Source: a virus
Virus record (IMG/VR): IMGVR_UViG_3300035209_000026
Coordinates: 1 to 34,267 of that record
Reading direction: 5' to 3' (one strand)
Length of the DNA stretch: 34,267 bases
The notes beneath the pieces are model-generated. The model was not told where the DNA came from, searched no databases, and worked only from the letters and a program-made list of their open reading frames with translations. Below are positions 15,617 to 23,773 of the stretch, in pieces. The position numbers and the translations under genes were made by a program. Numbering within the stretch: position 1 is the first letter of the stretch; each line of letters opens with the position of its first letter.

Positions 15617-17426
15617 CGGATACTCCAGGTATGGTCTGCTTGATCGGCTGGATCAATCCGGCTCGCTGGAACATCGTGGTGATGATCCTGCTGGTCTGAT
15701 CGCCTCCACGCATCGCAACGTCCGAGTGCGACCGCTCGTAAGACATGCCTTCCATCATGAGCCTGGTGCGTACTTGGTCGTTCCACGCGATGATGGCGAG
15801 GCCAGCGGCGATCACTCGGTCGTCCTTGCTTCTGCTGTTCGCTCTCGGCTGACCGCCCTCCTCTCGAACCATCGACTTCATCTCGTCGATCAGATCTCTC
15901 GAGTGGACGACCGCAAAGCCTCTCTCGAAATAATCCTTGAACGCTCCGAGGTATCGCTCTTTGGTCAGATAGCTCGTCTGCGTGTGGATCGCCGTGGGCT
16001 GGTTGTACAGGCCGTCTCGACGCGCGTACAGGTAAGTCCTGATCGACTTCATGACGTTCTGCATTCCGGGACGCTCTGACACCGGTCCAACGAATCTGGT
16101 CCTGCTGATGTTCTGCAACTCGTTGAGCACCGCCTGGCCAGGGCCGTTCACTTCCAGGTTCCAGGTGCAGGGCTCATAGGCGCCGGCGAGATACACCATC
16201 ACCCATGCGAAGGCGTATGTGTCCATGTCCGTAGTGCAGAACTCAGCAACCTGCTCGATGCGGTCGGAGTAGCAGCGCCACACGCTTATCGCATACCTGT
16301 CCGCTTCCTCGCTGCTTCCATACGCCGGATCTGCGCCGAGTACGTAGACCCCTCCCGCAGCCGGTTCAAACCATACTTTGAGCGTTGCAACTCTTGAAGG
16401 GCAGTCGAGTAACTGCGTGTCTGCGAAGTTGGCTCCGACATGGACCTTGAAATAGTGAGGGGGTGACTGTTTGTGGAGCCCCTTGTAAGTCTCACCGAGC
16501 TTCCGAGCTGTGAAGAACTGAGAGCCAGATGCCACGAAAGCAGCGAACTCTGTAGCTGGGTATTCCTGATCCAGCATGATCTCGTTGCCATCTAACTTCT
16601 CCTTGAGCATCCACCGCCGCCATGCGATCTGCTCGTCATCCATCTCGACCTGATAGAGCGCCTTGCACTCCTTGAGCATCGCCCGCTCGTCGCTCGTCAT
16701 GCGACCGGCGCCTCCCCAATAGGCTTTCCAGACATCGCCGCCGCGCTTTGCGCGATACAGCTCGTTTGCCCAAAAGCCTATGAAAATAGCCCTTTTTGAT
16801 ACGGCGTCCTTCGAGGACATCCACATATCGTAGAAGTGATTGAACCCGTTCGCCGTGCTTTCCCAATGGAACAGGCGGTGTGGATTTTCCTGAGCGAAGG
16901 TCGCTATCAGGGAGTCGATGCCGGAGGGGTCTCCGTAGAACGCGCATTCGGTTGCATGGCAAAAAGAAAGAGCAGACGACCTACCGAGAGTTCCCTTTCC
17001 TTTCGCGGTCGTCCCCGCGACTTTGTACTGGAACCGGGATTTGTTTTTGAATACGAGCTGGTTCCTGTTGTGCTGGATGATCGGCCACTTGAGTTCTCGT
17101 GGGAGCGATTCATAGTACATTTCCAGCGTTGTTCGAAATTGATCTCTCGATGGCTCGTCGTGGACGATGAGAGCGCCGTTGATTCCCTTGTACTTCCCTG
17201 CCCAATACAGATCCATCGCCAGGGAGATTGTGCTGATGCCGAGCTGGCGGGCCTTCAGGGTGACGAACTCGTGAACGCCATCCTCCAAGCCCTTGACCAT
17301 CTCGTTGATGAGACGGCGCTGAGTGCCGAGCAGGCGAGTTCCTAGCTTTACTTGGCCTCGGTCCTTCGTTTCGACCTTCAAACGGTCGCAGAACTTCCAG
17401 AAGCCTGTTAGATCGAACTGTGACAT
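15594..17426 (-). CDS. terL: Terminase large subunit (packaging ATPase and nuclease)
   Basis: The 610-residue protein drives DNA into the procapsid and cuts the concatemer. Residues 57-66 (LKARQLGIST) are the variant Walker A of TerL proteins; residues 153-160 (LSFCHATE) carry the Walker B glutamate. The C-terminal RNase H-like nuclease shows the first acidic residue in VLGADPAYG (Asp366), a second in WNLEVNG (Glu425) and a third in SKDDRVIAAGLA (Asp535/536). GGGGG precedes the ATG. It lies after the PASTA gene (16-base gap) and before the portal. No adjacent canonical small subunit was recognised. Confidence 0.93.
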   Translation of the reverse strand: MSQFDLTGFWKFCDRLKVETKDRGQVKLGTRLLGTQRRLINEMVKGLEDGVHEFVTLKARQLGISTISLAMDLYWAGKYKGINGALIVHDEPSRDQFRTTLEMYYESLPRELKWPIIQHNRNQLVFKNKSRFQYKVAGTTAKGKGTLGRSSALSFCHATECAFYGDPSGIDSLIATFAQENPHRLFHWESTANGFNHFYDMWMSSKDAVSKRAIFIGFWANELYRAKRGGDVWKAYWGGAGRMTSDERAMLKECKALYQVEMDDEQIAWRRWMLKEKLDGNEIMLDQEYPATEFAAFVASGSQFFTARKLGETYKGLHKQSPPHYFKVHVGANFADTQLLDCPSRVATLKVWFEPAAGGVYVLGADPAYGSSEEADRYAISVWRCYSDRIEQVAEFCTTDMDTYAFAWVMVYLAGAYEPCTWNLEVNGPGQAVLNELQNISRTRFVGPVSERPGMQNVMKSIRTYLYARRDGLYNQPTAIHTQTSYLTKERYLGAFKDYFERGFAVVHSRDLIDEMKSMVREEGGQPRANSRSKDDRVIAAGLAIIAWNDQVRTRLMMEGMSYERSHSDVAMRGGDQTSRIITTMFQRAGLIQPIKQTIPGVSGGIAKAR

Positions 17427-17442
17427 GGGCCCCCATGTGCGC

Positions 17443-17928
17443 TCAGTGAACGAGCGGCACGGTCAGTGTACCGTCTTGCGGCCAACTGATCGAGGGCCCG
17501 ATTGAAACGGTGAGAACTACTTGCGTGTTCGGGGCCACAAGAGAGCCCGCTGCGACAGATTGTGAGATGACATAGGTCTGACGCACGGAGTTGTTGTGCG
17601 CCCACACTGGATTGACGGCCAGAAGCCCGTTGGAAGTGAGCAACCTCTGCGCATCCAGGTACATCAGGTTCGCCAGATTGGGCACCCCGATGGTTGATGC
17701 CGAGGGTGCAGGGCCCTTGCTCACGACCAGGTGCACCGGGGTTCCGTAGGGGACACCGGAACCGGATGCGGGAGACTGGCTTATTACATAGCCATAGGGA
17801 ACCGCGGGATCGAACTGCCACTGGATCGGCTGGACGACGATGAGCCCGGCGTTGACGCAGGCAAGGATCGCATCGTCGAGCGACACGTATCCGGCCACAT
17901 CGCCGCTCCAGAACGCGCTCGCCCACAA
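17443..17928 (-). CDS. PASTA-repeat virion protein, probable tail component
   Basis: A 161-residue frame with two PASTA-like repeats: residues about 14-73 (SLDDAILACVNAGL ... VISQSPASGSGVPYGTPVHL) and 80-146 (IGVPNLANLMYLDAQRLL ... VISQSVAAGSLVAPNTQVVL). PASTA domains bind peptidoglycan-like ligands or act as spacers; in phages they occur in tail proteins. The start given is a TTG at 17928 with AGGA five bases ahead. A better-placed ATG at 17948 (GAGG five bases ahead, just after the upstream stop) would give MAFFQDALWASAFW if one T were added to the T5 run at 17939-17943, so the true start may be there and a frameshift present. Confidence 0.75.
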   Translation of the reverse strand: MWASAFWSGDVAGYVSLDDAILACVNAGLIVVQPIQWQFDPAVPYGYVISQSPASGSGVPYGTPVHLVVSKGPAPSASTIGVPNLANLMYLDAQRLLTSNGLLAVNPVWAHNNSVRQTYVISQSVAAGSLVAPNTQVVLTVSIGPSISWPQDGTLTVPLVH

Positions 17929-17955
17929 GGCGTCCTGGAAAAAGCCATGACGGCC

Positions 17956-18942
17956 TCAGCTCGTCGCCCCGATGTTCTTGGTCCCGACTCCATTGTCCTG
18001 CAACTGGTGCCCGGCGACGTTCGTCACGGCGTACCCGGTCTTGTCGTTGTTGGTCCCCACTGTCACAGGGTTGGTCACGCTGGCAACAGATCCGGTGATG
18101 TTGCCCGAGAGGTTGGCCGAGAGCGCCACGCCTCCGGTTCCATCCGTCATCTTCTGAAGGTTGGTCGCGGAAGCCGCCACGCCGTTGATCTGTGAGATAT
18201 TCGCGTTGAGAGGAGCCGCGTTGCTGTAAGGCGCCGTAGGCACCAGCAGGTACGTGATCGTACCGGTTGGGGTGACGGCAAAGGCATCGACTGTCGCCGT
18301 CTTGGTTGATCCCACATAGGAGTTGATGGCCCTAGCCTGCCAATATCCCTGAGAGCTTCCGAACACCAGAAGCGTCATCCCGATGTCCGTGGAGTCAGCG
18401 CCGAACGGAGAGGCTGCGCGAAGCTGAACCGTCGTGTTGGTGGCTGCCTGGGCCGTACCCTGATCCACGATGCCGAGGCGTTGGAACACGCCGGCAGCGG
18501 TGAGGTCCGCGCCCTCCCAATACAGCACGTTCGCATCGGCCCGGCCGCCGCTGACGTTGAGCTGGTTCGCTCCAGTTCCAGTCGCCACCAGGCCGCCAGC
18601 CGAGCCGATGTTCACGTTCGGGAGTGAGGTGAGCCCGAGTCGAACCGCATCCAGCGGATCGAACGGAACCACCTGGCCAACGAACAGATCGCACGGATCT
18701 GCGCCAGCAGAAGTCGCGTGCAGCAGCAGCGGGCCGTTCGTTCCAGAGTCGGTCGCGTTGCCCGCTACCTGATACCAGCCGTTGCCGACCGCAGACACGG
18801 CCCCCGATGGGGACGCGAAGGCGCCGCCGTTCTTCGAGATCGTGACAGTGGGGGTCAGCCCGGTCTTGCCGGTGATGTGGTCCGCACTGTCCGTCATGAA
18901 GAACAGAATGTTCTGCGCGGTTGAGCCGTTCTTGATTAACAT
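17956..18942 (-). CDS. Tail fibre-like / receptor-region virion protein, 328 aa
   Basis: A 328-residue protein starting MLIKNGSTAQNILFFMTDSA and continuing DHITGKTGLTPTVTISKNGG, an N-terminal beta domain familiar from phage tail and fibre proteins, followed by GNGWYQVAGNATDSGTNGPL. The rest is Ala/Gly/Thr/Asn-rich beta sequence with little charge. It overlaps the upstream gene by seven bases, and its TGA stop is in the same frame as the following PASTA gene. The set of four proteins between terminase and the 898-aa spike is probably the host-recognition cluster. Confidence 0.75.
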   Translation of the reverse strand: MLIKNGSTAQNILFFMTDSADHITGKTGLTPTVTISKNGGAFASPSGAVSAVGNGWYQVAGNATDSGTNGPLLLHATSAGADPCDLFVGQVVPFDPLDAVRLGLTSLPNVNIGSAGGLVATGTGANQLNVSGGRADANVLYWEGADLTAAGVFQRLGIVDQGTAQAATNTTVQLRAASPFGADSTDIGMTLLVFGSSQGYWQARAINSYVGSTKTATVDAFAVTPTGTITYLLVPTAPYSNAAPLNANISQINGVAASATNLQKMTDGTGGVALSANLSGNITGSVASVTNPVTVGTNNDKTGYAVTNVAGHQLQDNGVGTKNIGATS

Positions 18943-19673
18943 TTCTGCACCTGCCTTGACCCGACGCGGCCACCGAGCATCGAGAGTGTCTTGCGATAGT
19001 TGACTGCGGTTGCTACCAGTTCATCGAGAACCATCAGCATCGAGAGAGCATAGTCCCCCGAGCTTCCGTTCGTCCATGTCGCCGCCTTCGCGGTCGTGGA
19101 TGTCGTTCTCAGATACTCCGTGACCCATGCGCCCGTATACCCGACACCGGCGATGGGGAAGTTGCCGCCGAACGAGTCGAAGTTGAATCCTGTTCCGATG
19201 CTCGTGCCGCCCGCACCCATGCACAGACCGAGCAGAAGATTCGGCTGAGAAACGATGGTCGCGTTGCCAGTCGTGATTCCGTCTGTCGTTGTGGGGCTTG
19301 GGCTCGGCTGATAGTTTGTGGATCTTGAGTCGAACGCGGACAACGCTTGCCCGCTGATCTCCTGAGTCAAAATCCACTGCATGTTCGAGCTTCCGCCGTA
19401 AGAGGCGGTGAGCGTGATTGATCCACCGATGATGTTGTCCGCAAGGAACTCCGTGACCTTCTGGTTGTAGAAGGTGTGTGTCACGTTCCCCTTCGCGTTG
19501 TACGTGTTGGGAGTCGATGCGTTGTCGGTGACGGTCGGAGTGAACGACGTGTCTCCAGCGACAAGAACCCTCAGCGCCCGTCCGCTGGTGGGAGTGATCG
19601 CATGAGTGATGGAGCTGGCTGCGGACCCGAAAGATCCGTTGCTCGACGCGGTAGTGACAAGCGCGATAGCCAT
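18936..19673 (-). CDS. Hypothetical beta-rich virion protein, 245 aa
   Basis: Start chosen at the ATG at 19673 (MAIALVTTASSNGSFGSAAS), two bases after the TAG of the preceding gene, with GGGA about eight bases upstream. The 245-residue protein is Thr/Ser/Gly/Asn-rich and resembles a phage-borne beta-sandwich of the 'GRALRVLVAGDTSFTPTVTD' type, with an FYNQKVTEFLAD segment and a compact hydrophobic end. Only the C-terminal 20 residues are basic. It is likely a tail or fibre accessory, perhaps a receptor-binding adaptor. Confidence 0.7.
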   Translation of the reverse strand: MAIALVTTASSNGSFGSAASSITHAITPTSGRALRVLVAGDTSFTPTVTDNASTPNTYNAKGNVTHTFYNQKVTEFLADNIIGGSITLTASYGGSSNMQWILTQEISGQALSAFDSRSTNYQPSPSPTTTDGITTGNATIVSQPNLLLGLCMGAGGTSIGTGFNFDSFGGNFPIAGVGYTGAWVTEYLRTTSTTAKAATWTNGSSGDYALSMLMVLDELVATAVNYRKTLSMLGGRVGSRQVQKC

Positions 19674-19675
19674 TC

Positions 19676-19867
19676 CTACACGTCCCTGGGGGAATCCTTG
19701 AGCTGTTCGAGAACCCACTCATTGTAGTCAGGGCTCGAGCGAGTCGCCCTTCTGAATGAGCGGTACTCCGCCTGAAGCCTGGCGCTGTCGTTCACGTTGA
19801 CGATCAGATCTCCGTCCTTGTTGAATCTGGACGGGCCCTCGAAGTCAATTTGGAAGTTGTGATACAT
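19676..19867 (-). CDS. Small hypothetical protein, 63 aa
   Basis: The product (MYHNFQIDFEGPSRFNKDGD at the start) is 63 residues, charged, with Arg-rich helices in the middle (SFRRATRSS) and a WVLEQLKD segment near the end. The ATG at 19867 follows GAGGGG closely; the longer frame from a GTG at 19879 lacks a ribosome site. It overlaps no neighbour substantially (the preceding stop is at 19873-19875). It may be a small chaperone or connector for the flanking tail proteins. Not recognised. Confidence 0.6.
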   Translation of the reverse strand: MYHNFQIDFEGPSRFNKDGDLIVNVNDSARLQAEYRSFRRATRSSPDYNEWVLEQLKDSPRDV

Positions 19868-19872
19868 GCCCC

Positions 19873-22569
19873 TCACCACTTGATCAGGATGTCGCCGTCG
19901 TTCGGGTTGACCGGTATGTTCACGCCGGCGTTGTAGACCGCGCCATTGAAGAACGGATCATCCCAGCAGGAGAGACGCTTCACTCGCATTGGCAGCGTGA
20001 CGTTCTGTTGGCCGCCCATTTCTGGCGACCCGCACAGGAAGTACGCATTGGCCGTCTCTCTCATGTAGACATTGTTCTGGTACGGAGCCGAGGCCGGCGT
20101 GTTGCTGACCACCGCACCGTATGCGGTGAGAGCGATGTAGTTCGCCGTGTACGGATTCGCCTCACCCGTCGCATTCTGGATGTTCGGGTTGTAGTACGAC
20201 ATGCGGACCTGCTGCTGGTCCATCGGCACGTAGTCCACAAGCGCGTCGATTCTCGGGCCGTAGTCCCAATTCGTCGTCACCACGCAGCGAGTGAGGTGGA
20301 AGCGGCGTCTTTGCAGCTCTGCCGCATCGACTGTCGAGCTTACCTCGTGGTCATAGATGATCTTTCCGGTCGCGTTCGCTCTTTGCGATGACGACACGTT
20401 GTTGATGGCCCTGTCGATCCAGTTTCCGGCGCCGGCGAAGTTCATGTTCACCGAGCCGATGTGCTCAGCGAGGCCGCCATCCAGAGATCCGGCGTAGCCT
20501 GCGATGCCTGCCGGGTCCATGTTCTGGAACCAGTTGGACACGTTGGCGTATTTTCCGCCGCTCGAGCCGACGAGCGTTCTCCACTCATCCCACGAGAGCT
20601 TGTATCCGGTCCTGATCGCGGCCGGCGCGCCGGTATTCCCCGGAGTCCAGACTCCAGGGGAGAGCCAGGGGGCGGCGAACACGTCGTCATCGTAGCTGAA
20701 CAGGACATACGCATTGGCTGAGAGGCCCATGCTTGCCAGCGGGTAGGCGACGACTGTGTTGCCCGCCCGGAATCCGTTCCAAAGGTACTGAGCGTAGGCT
20801 CGCTGCATGGTGCGGCTGGTGCCATCCAGGGCGGTTGCCGCGAAGTTGGCGACCAGCGTGTCACCGAAGCCATCGACCCAATGCTTGAGCGTGCCGTCAT
20901 CGAGCAGGACGGCCCAGCCGGAGCCGTAGGTTGCGTATCCCGACCAGCTTTGGACGATGTTGTTCCAGTTCGTCGATTGGCCGCGCGTTCCATCGAGGTA
21001 GGGGACGCCGTTCCAGTTCTGATTCTTCGCCTTGATCTGCGCCCACACCGACTGCATGGAGACGCCGTAGCGTTGCTCCCATGAGTTGATGTACGCCATG
21101 ATCGTGAATCGCTCTTGCGAGGCGAGCTGGATGAACCGAGAGGAGTTCAGGTTGTCGCTTGAGCCGCCGATGATGTATGAGCCCATGCCGAGCAGCAGGC
21201 CGGTCGAGACGTTCGGGATCGAGAGCACGAGGATCTGCGAGGCTGCTGACACGTTCGGCGTGCCGGTGTTGTCGCGTGCCTTGACCGAGATATTGAGTGT
21301 CTGTCCTGGCGAGACTGTCGGGGTGTAGGTGGGCTGCACGTCGTCGATGCTGACGGCGACCTGTTGGACGGCGCCGCTCACTGCGCTCACGCCGTCATCC
21401 GAGGCGATGCCCACCAGGAAGTAGGGGTTGCTGCCGAGGCTGATGCTGACTGCCGAGCCGACGGGGGAGAAGTTCTTGCCGTCGGTCGAGTAGATGGGCT
21501 GGACCGAGACGGCGTTGGTGATCTCGAAGCCGAACCAGACGGGGCCTTGCGGTGTACTGACCGTGGCGCCGTCGATGGACACGGCGCCGACGGTTTGGCG
21601 GTACTCGACCTTTGCCCCTTGCCCGAGGTTGAAGGGGAATTGCAGGAGCTTGATGTTGGCCGATCCCGCGCTCGTATCGGCGCGGAGCATGGCGAAGATC
21701 TTGGAGTAGAGCCAAGAGGCTGACCAGGTGGAGGGGATCTTCCAGGTGAGCCGGGTGAAGGTCGAGGCGCCGAGCGGGATGGTTGCGCCCATTCCCGGAA
21801 ATCGGTCAGCGGTACCGAAGCAGGTGCCACCGGTGCAGGCGAGGGAGAAGTCCGAGTTGGTCTGCGTCACCGTGACGCCGCTGAGGGCCGAGCCGATGGT
21901 GAGTGCGGCTGGTGTCCACTGGAAGCCTGCGGTCTGGGAGACGGATCCGAGGAGGCTCACGCCGTCGTAGAACTGCAAGTCCTTGCGTCCGCTCCACGCG
22001 GCGCCGGCCGGCGAGGGGTCTGCTGGCGGGAACACGGAGACGACTGGGGCGGCTTGGGAGCCTGTGTTGCGGAGGCCGACGGGGATGGTGGGAGCTGAGC
22101 TGTCGGCCGCGGCGCTGACGGAGTTGACCGAGAAGGAGTTGGAGTCGATGTTGACGCCGAGGTAGGTCGTTCTGGCGGTCAGGGAGCCGCTGCCGGCGCC
22201 GGAGCAGGTCAGGACCGTCCCGACCAGGGACCACCCGGCCACGGAGCCCACCAAGCTGATCGTGACCGTGTGGCCCCTGGTATCGAGGTAGGGTGCCAGA
22301 TCGAGTGTGAACCCGGCTGTCTTGTTGGTCGAGTCCGGGATGACTGACCAGATGGGGTTCGTGACGCTGCCTGGCGTTGTACCGAATGTCGGTCGTCTCA
22401 GCACACTCAAGTCCTCCGTGCCGATGACCCCCATTGCGGCCTGCATGGCGCGCCAGTCCGCGGCCGGCAGATAGTAGCGCGTGAGCGAATTACGCGCGAG
22501 GACGCGGCGGGTGACGACCGTGAGGTCAGTCAGCGCTTGATCGAGCTGCTGGTCGGTCGGTGCGCTCAA
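19873..22569 (-). CDS. Tailspike-like host-recognition protein, possible glycan hydrolase
   Basis: The 898-residue protein begins at a TTG with a strong AAAGGAG six to seven bases ahead. Residues 1-50 are helical; about 58-150 form an Ig/cadherin-like beta domain with TVTISLVGSVAGWSLVG; about 165-440 are beta-rich lectin-like segments; and about 455-760 contain alternating strands and helices with MAYINSWEQR, YVLFSYDDD, SWDEWRTLVG and IIYDHEVSS, suggesting a TIM-barrel hydrolase. Several Asp and Glu residues in these strands could be catalytic, but no known glycosidase family is claimed. It is the largest late protein; its place at the start of the late block is unusual. Confidence 0.65.
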   Translation of the reverse strand: MSAPTDQQLDQALTDLTVVTRRVLARNSLTRYYLPAADWRAMQAAMGVIGTEDLSVLRRPTFGTTPGSVTNPIWSVIPDSTNKTAGFTLDLAPYLDTRGHTVTISLVGSVAGWSLVGTVLTCSGAGSGSLTARTTYLGVNIDSNSFSVNSVSAAADSSAPTIPVGLRNTGSQAAPVVSVFPPADPSPAGAAWSGRKDLQFYDGVSLLGSVSQTAGFQWTPAALTIGSALSGVTVTQTNSDFSLACTGGTCFGTADRFPGMGATIPLGASTFTRLTWKIPSTWSASWLYSKIFAMLRADTSAGSANIKLLQFPFNLGQGAKVEYRQTVGAVSIDGATVSTPQGPVWFGFEITNAVSVQPIYSTDGKNFSPVGSAVSISLGSNPYFLVGIASDDGVSAVSGAVQQVAVSIDDVQPTYTPTVSPGQTLNISVKARDNTGTPNVSAASQILVLSIPNVSTGLLLGMGSYIIGGSSDNLNSSRFIQLASQERFTIMAYINSWEQRYGVSMQSVWAQIKAKNQNWNGVPYLDGTRGQSTNWNNIVQSWSGYATYGSGWAVLLDDGTLKHWVDGFGDTLVANFAATALDGTSRTMQRAYAQYLWNGFRAGNTVVAYPLASMGLSANAYVLFSYDDDVFAAPWLSPGVWTPGNTGAPAAIRTGYKLSWDEWRTLVGSSGGKYANVSNWFQNMDPAGIAGYAGSLDGGLAEHIGSVNMNFAGAGNWIDRAINNVSSSQRANATGKIIYDHEVSSTVDAAELQRRRFHLTRCVVTTNWDYGPRIDALVDYVPMDQQQVRMSYYNPNIQNATGEANPYTANYIALTAYGAVVSNTPASAPYQNNVYMRETANAYFLCGSPEMGGQQNVTLPMRVKRLSCWDDPFFNGAVYNAGVNIPVNPNDGDILIKW

Positions 22570-22927
22570 TGCGCGCTCCTTTCTTCAGGTTGCAGCGAGG
22601 GGCAAGGAGCTGGATGTTCTCGAGCCCATCCACCCCGCCGAGCGCCAGCGGCACCACATGGTCCACATGATACCCGGCGAACAGCGAGCGCCCGCACCCG
22701 CACGCGCACGTCCCGCCCTGGCGCCGGAACAAGCTCGCAATCTCGATCACCGAGTAGGGGATCCCCTTGACCGCCCCTCGGCGCTTCGCCGCGTGCGCAG
22801 CGTCAGCCGGCCGCCGACAATCCCGGCACCTCGTGTGCTTTTTCCCACCGCCCGCTGAACGGAACCAGCCAAGCGGCCTCACTCGATCACACCCTGTGCA
22901 GCGTCGAAGCAGCGGCGGAAGGACCAT
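22526..22927 (-). CDS. HNH endonuclease
   Basis: The 133-residue product (ATG at 22927, GAGG seven bases ahead) has an N-terminal four-cysteine zinc site (Cys10, Cys13, Cys34, Cys37) and a C-terminal HNH nuclease: His87-x-Asp89-His90 in YHVDHVVPLALGG, Asn104 in GLENIQLL and Asn113 in RCNLKKGAR. The CACGCGR segment may hold a second structural zinc. HNH proteins next to terminase genes can be needed for cutting packaged DNA; others are homing enzymes. The gene overlaps the spike gene by 44 bases. Confidence 0.9.
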   Translation of the reverse strand: MVLPPLLRRCTGCDRVRPLGWFRSAGGGKKHTRCRDCRRPADAAHAAKRRGAVKGIPYSVIEIASLFRRQGGTCACGCGRSLFAGYHVDHVVPLALGGVDGLENIQLLAPRCNLKKGARIERTDRPAARSSAD

Positions 22928-22936
22928 CGTCACCCC

Positions 22937-23614
22937 TCAGCTCCCATTTCCGTAGTCCACCCACATCGAGTCATCGAACTTGGAACTCGCACGGTCTAAC
23001 CGGTAATTCCCAAACTCCGACTTCAGCGGATCGAAGCGGTACGAAGCAAGCATCTCCTGGGCAATCCCGTGCAGCCGAATCGACTCACCGATCTTCCCCA
23101 TCACCTCATCCACCGAAGCGAGCTGCTGCATCACGAGCGAGGAGAAAAGATCCATCGGCGCCTCCTCACCCTCCTTCGCTACCGTCGAGCTGCGCCCCTT
23201 CACGCTCATCAACCGCTTCTTCACCTCTCCAATCTTCGAGAGCTGAGCCTCCGCTCCATTCTTCGACAGGATGATCACATCGTTGATCTGACCCTTCCAC
23301 TCCATGTACAGAGTACCGCTCTCAATGAAGCTCGAAAACGCCATGCACAAGATCCTCATGGCCTGCTGCTCATCGCTATTCAAAGGCTTGTCACGCCCCG
23401 TCTCGTCAAACGCAGCGCGCCTCTCCACATCCATCAGCAGCGCATAGGCCGCGTTCAATCGCTGCATCTTCTCGTGCGATCCGTCTGGACGATCCGGGTG
23501 CGCCTTCTTCGCCGCTCGCCGGAATGCAGTCTTGATCGCCGCTTCATCCGAATCCCGCGTGATGCCAAGCACCACGTAAGGATCCTCAACCTCAGCACCC
23601 TTCTCGCTCATCAT
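22937..23614 (-). CDS. J-domain (DnaJ-like) phage protein
   Basis: First gene of the late block, 225 residues from the ATG at 23614 (an ATG also at 23611), with GAGGGGG six bases ahead. Residues 11-75 form a J-domain: DPYVVLGITRDSDEAAIKTA, then His39-Pro40-Asp41 in KKAHPDRPDG, then LNAAYALLMDVERRAAFDET. The rest is helical and charged, without the Gly/Phe or zinc-finger parts of full DnaJ. The HPD triad is required to stimulate DnaK, so this protein may recruit host DnaK to a phage substrate such as capsid, terminase or the origin complex. The role is inferred. Confidence 0.88.
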   Translation of the reverse strand: MMSEKGAEVEDPYVVLGITRDSDEAAIKTAFRRAAKKAHPDRPDGSHEKMQRLNAAYALLMDVERRAAFDETGRDKPLNSDEQQAMRILCMAFSSFIESGTLYMEWKGQINDVIILSKNGAEAQLSKIGEVKKRLMSVKGRSSTVAKEGEEAPMDLFSSLVMQQLASVDEVMGKIGESIRLHGIAQEMLASYRFDPLKSEFGNYRLDRASSKFDDSMWVDYGNGS

Positions 23615-23724
23615 CTGCCCCCTCTGAAAGTGCTCCACAGCATGACGGAATTTTTTTTGGGGGGCAAAAGGGATGGCGGAGACCGAATTCACCGCCCCCG
23701 ACCCAATTGCCGGCTGCGCGCGCT

Positions 23725-23773
23725 GGCCGCCTGGCGAGCGGCGCGGCTGCCTGGCCGGGGCTGGCTGCCTGGC
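23725..23773 (+). repeat. Three near-identical 11-bp direct repeats
   Basis: GGCCGCCTGGC at 23725-23735, GGCTGCCTGGC at 23745-23755 and GGCTGCCTGGC at 23763-23773. Start-to-start distances are 20 and 18 bases, about two helical turns, so all copies lie on nearly the same DNA face, as in operator or iteron arrays. They end immediately before the sigma-54-like dyad. Confidence 0.7.

Noticed and set aside
23651-23664. T8G6 homopolymer as terminator
   Set aside because: There is no stem before the T-run on the plus strand and none in the right order on the minus strand; it may affect slippage or sequencing only.
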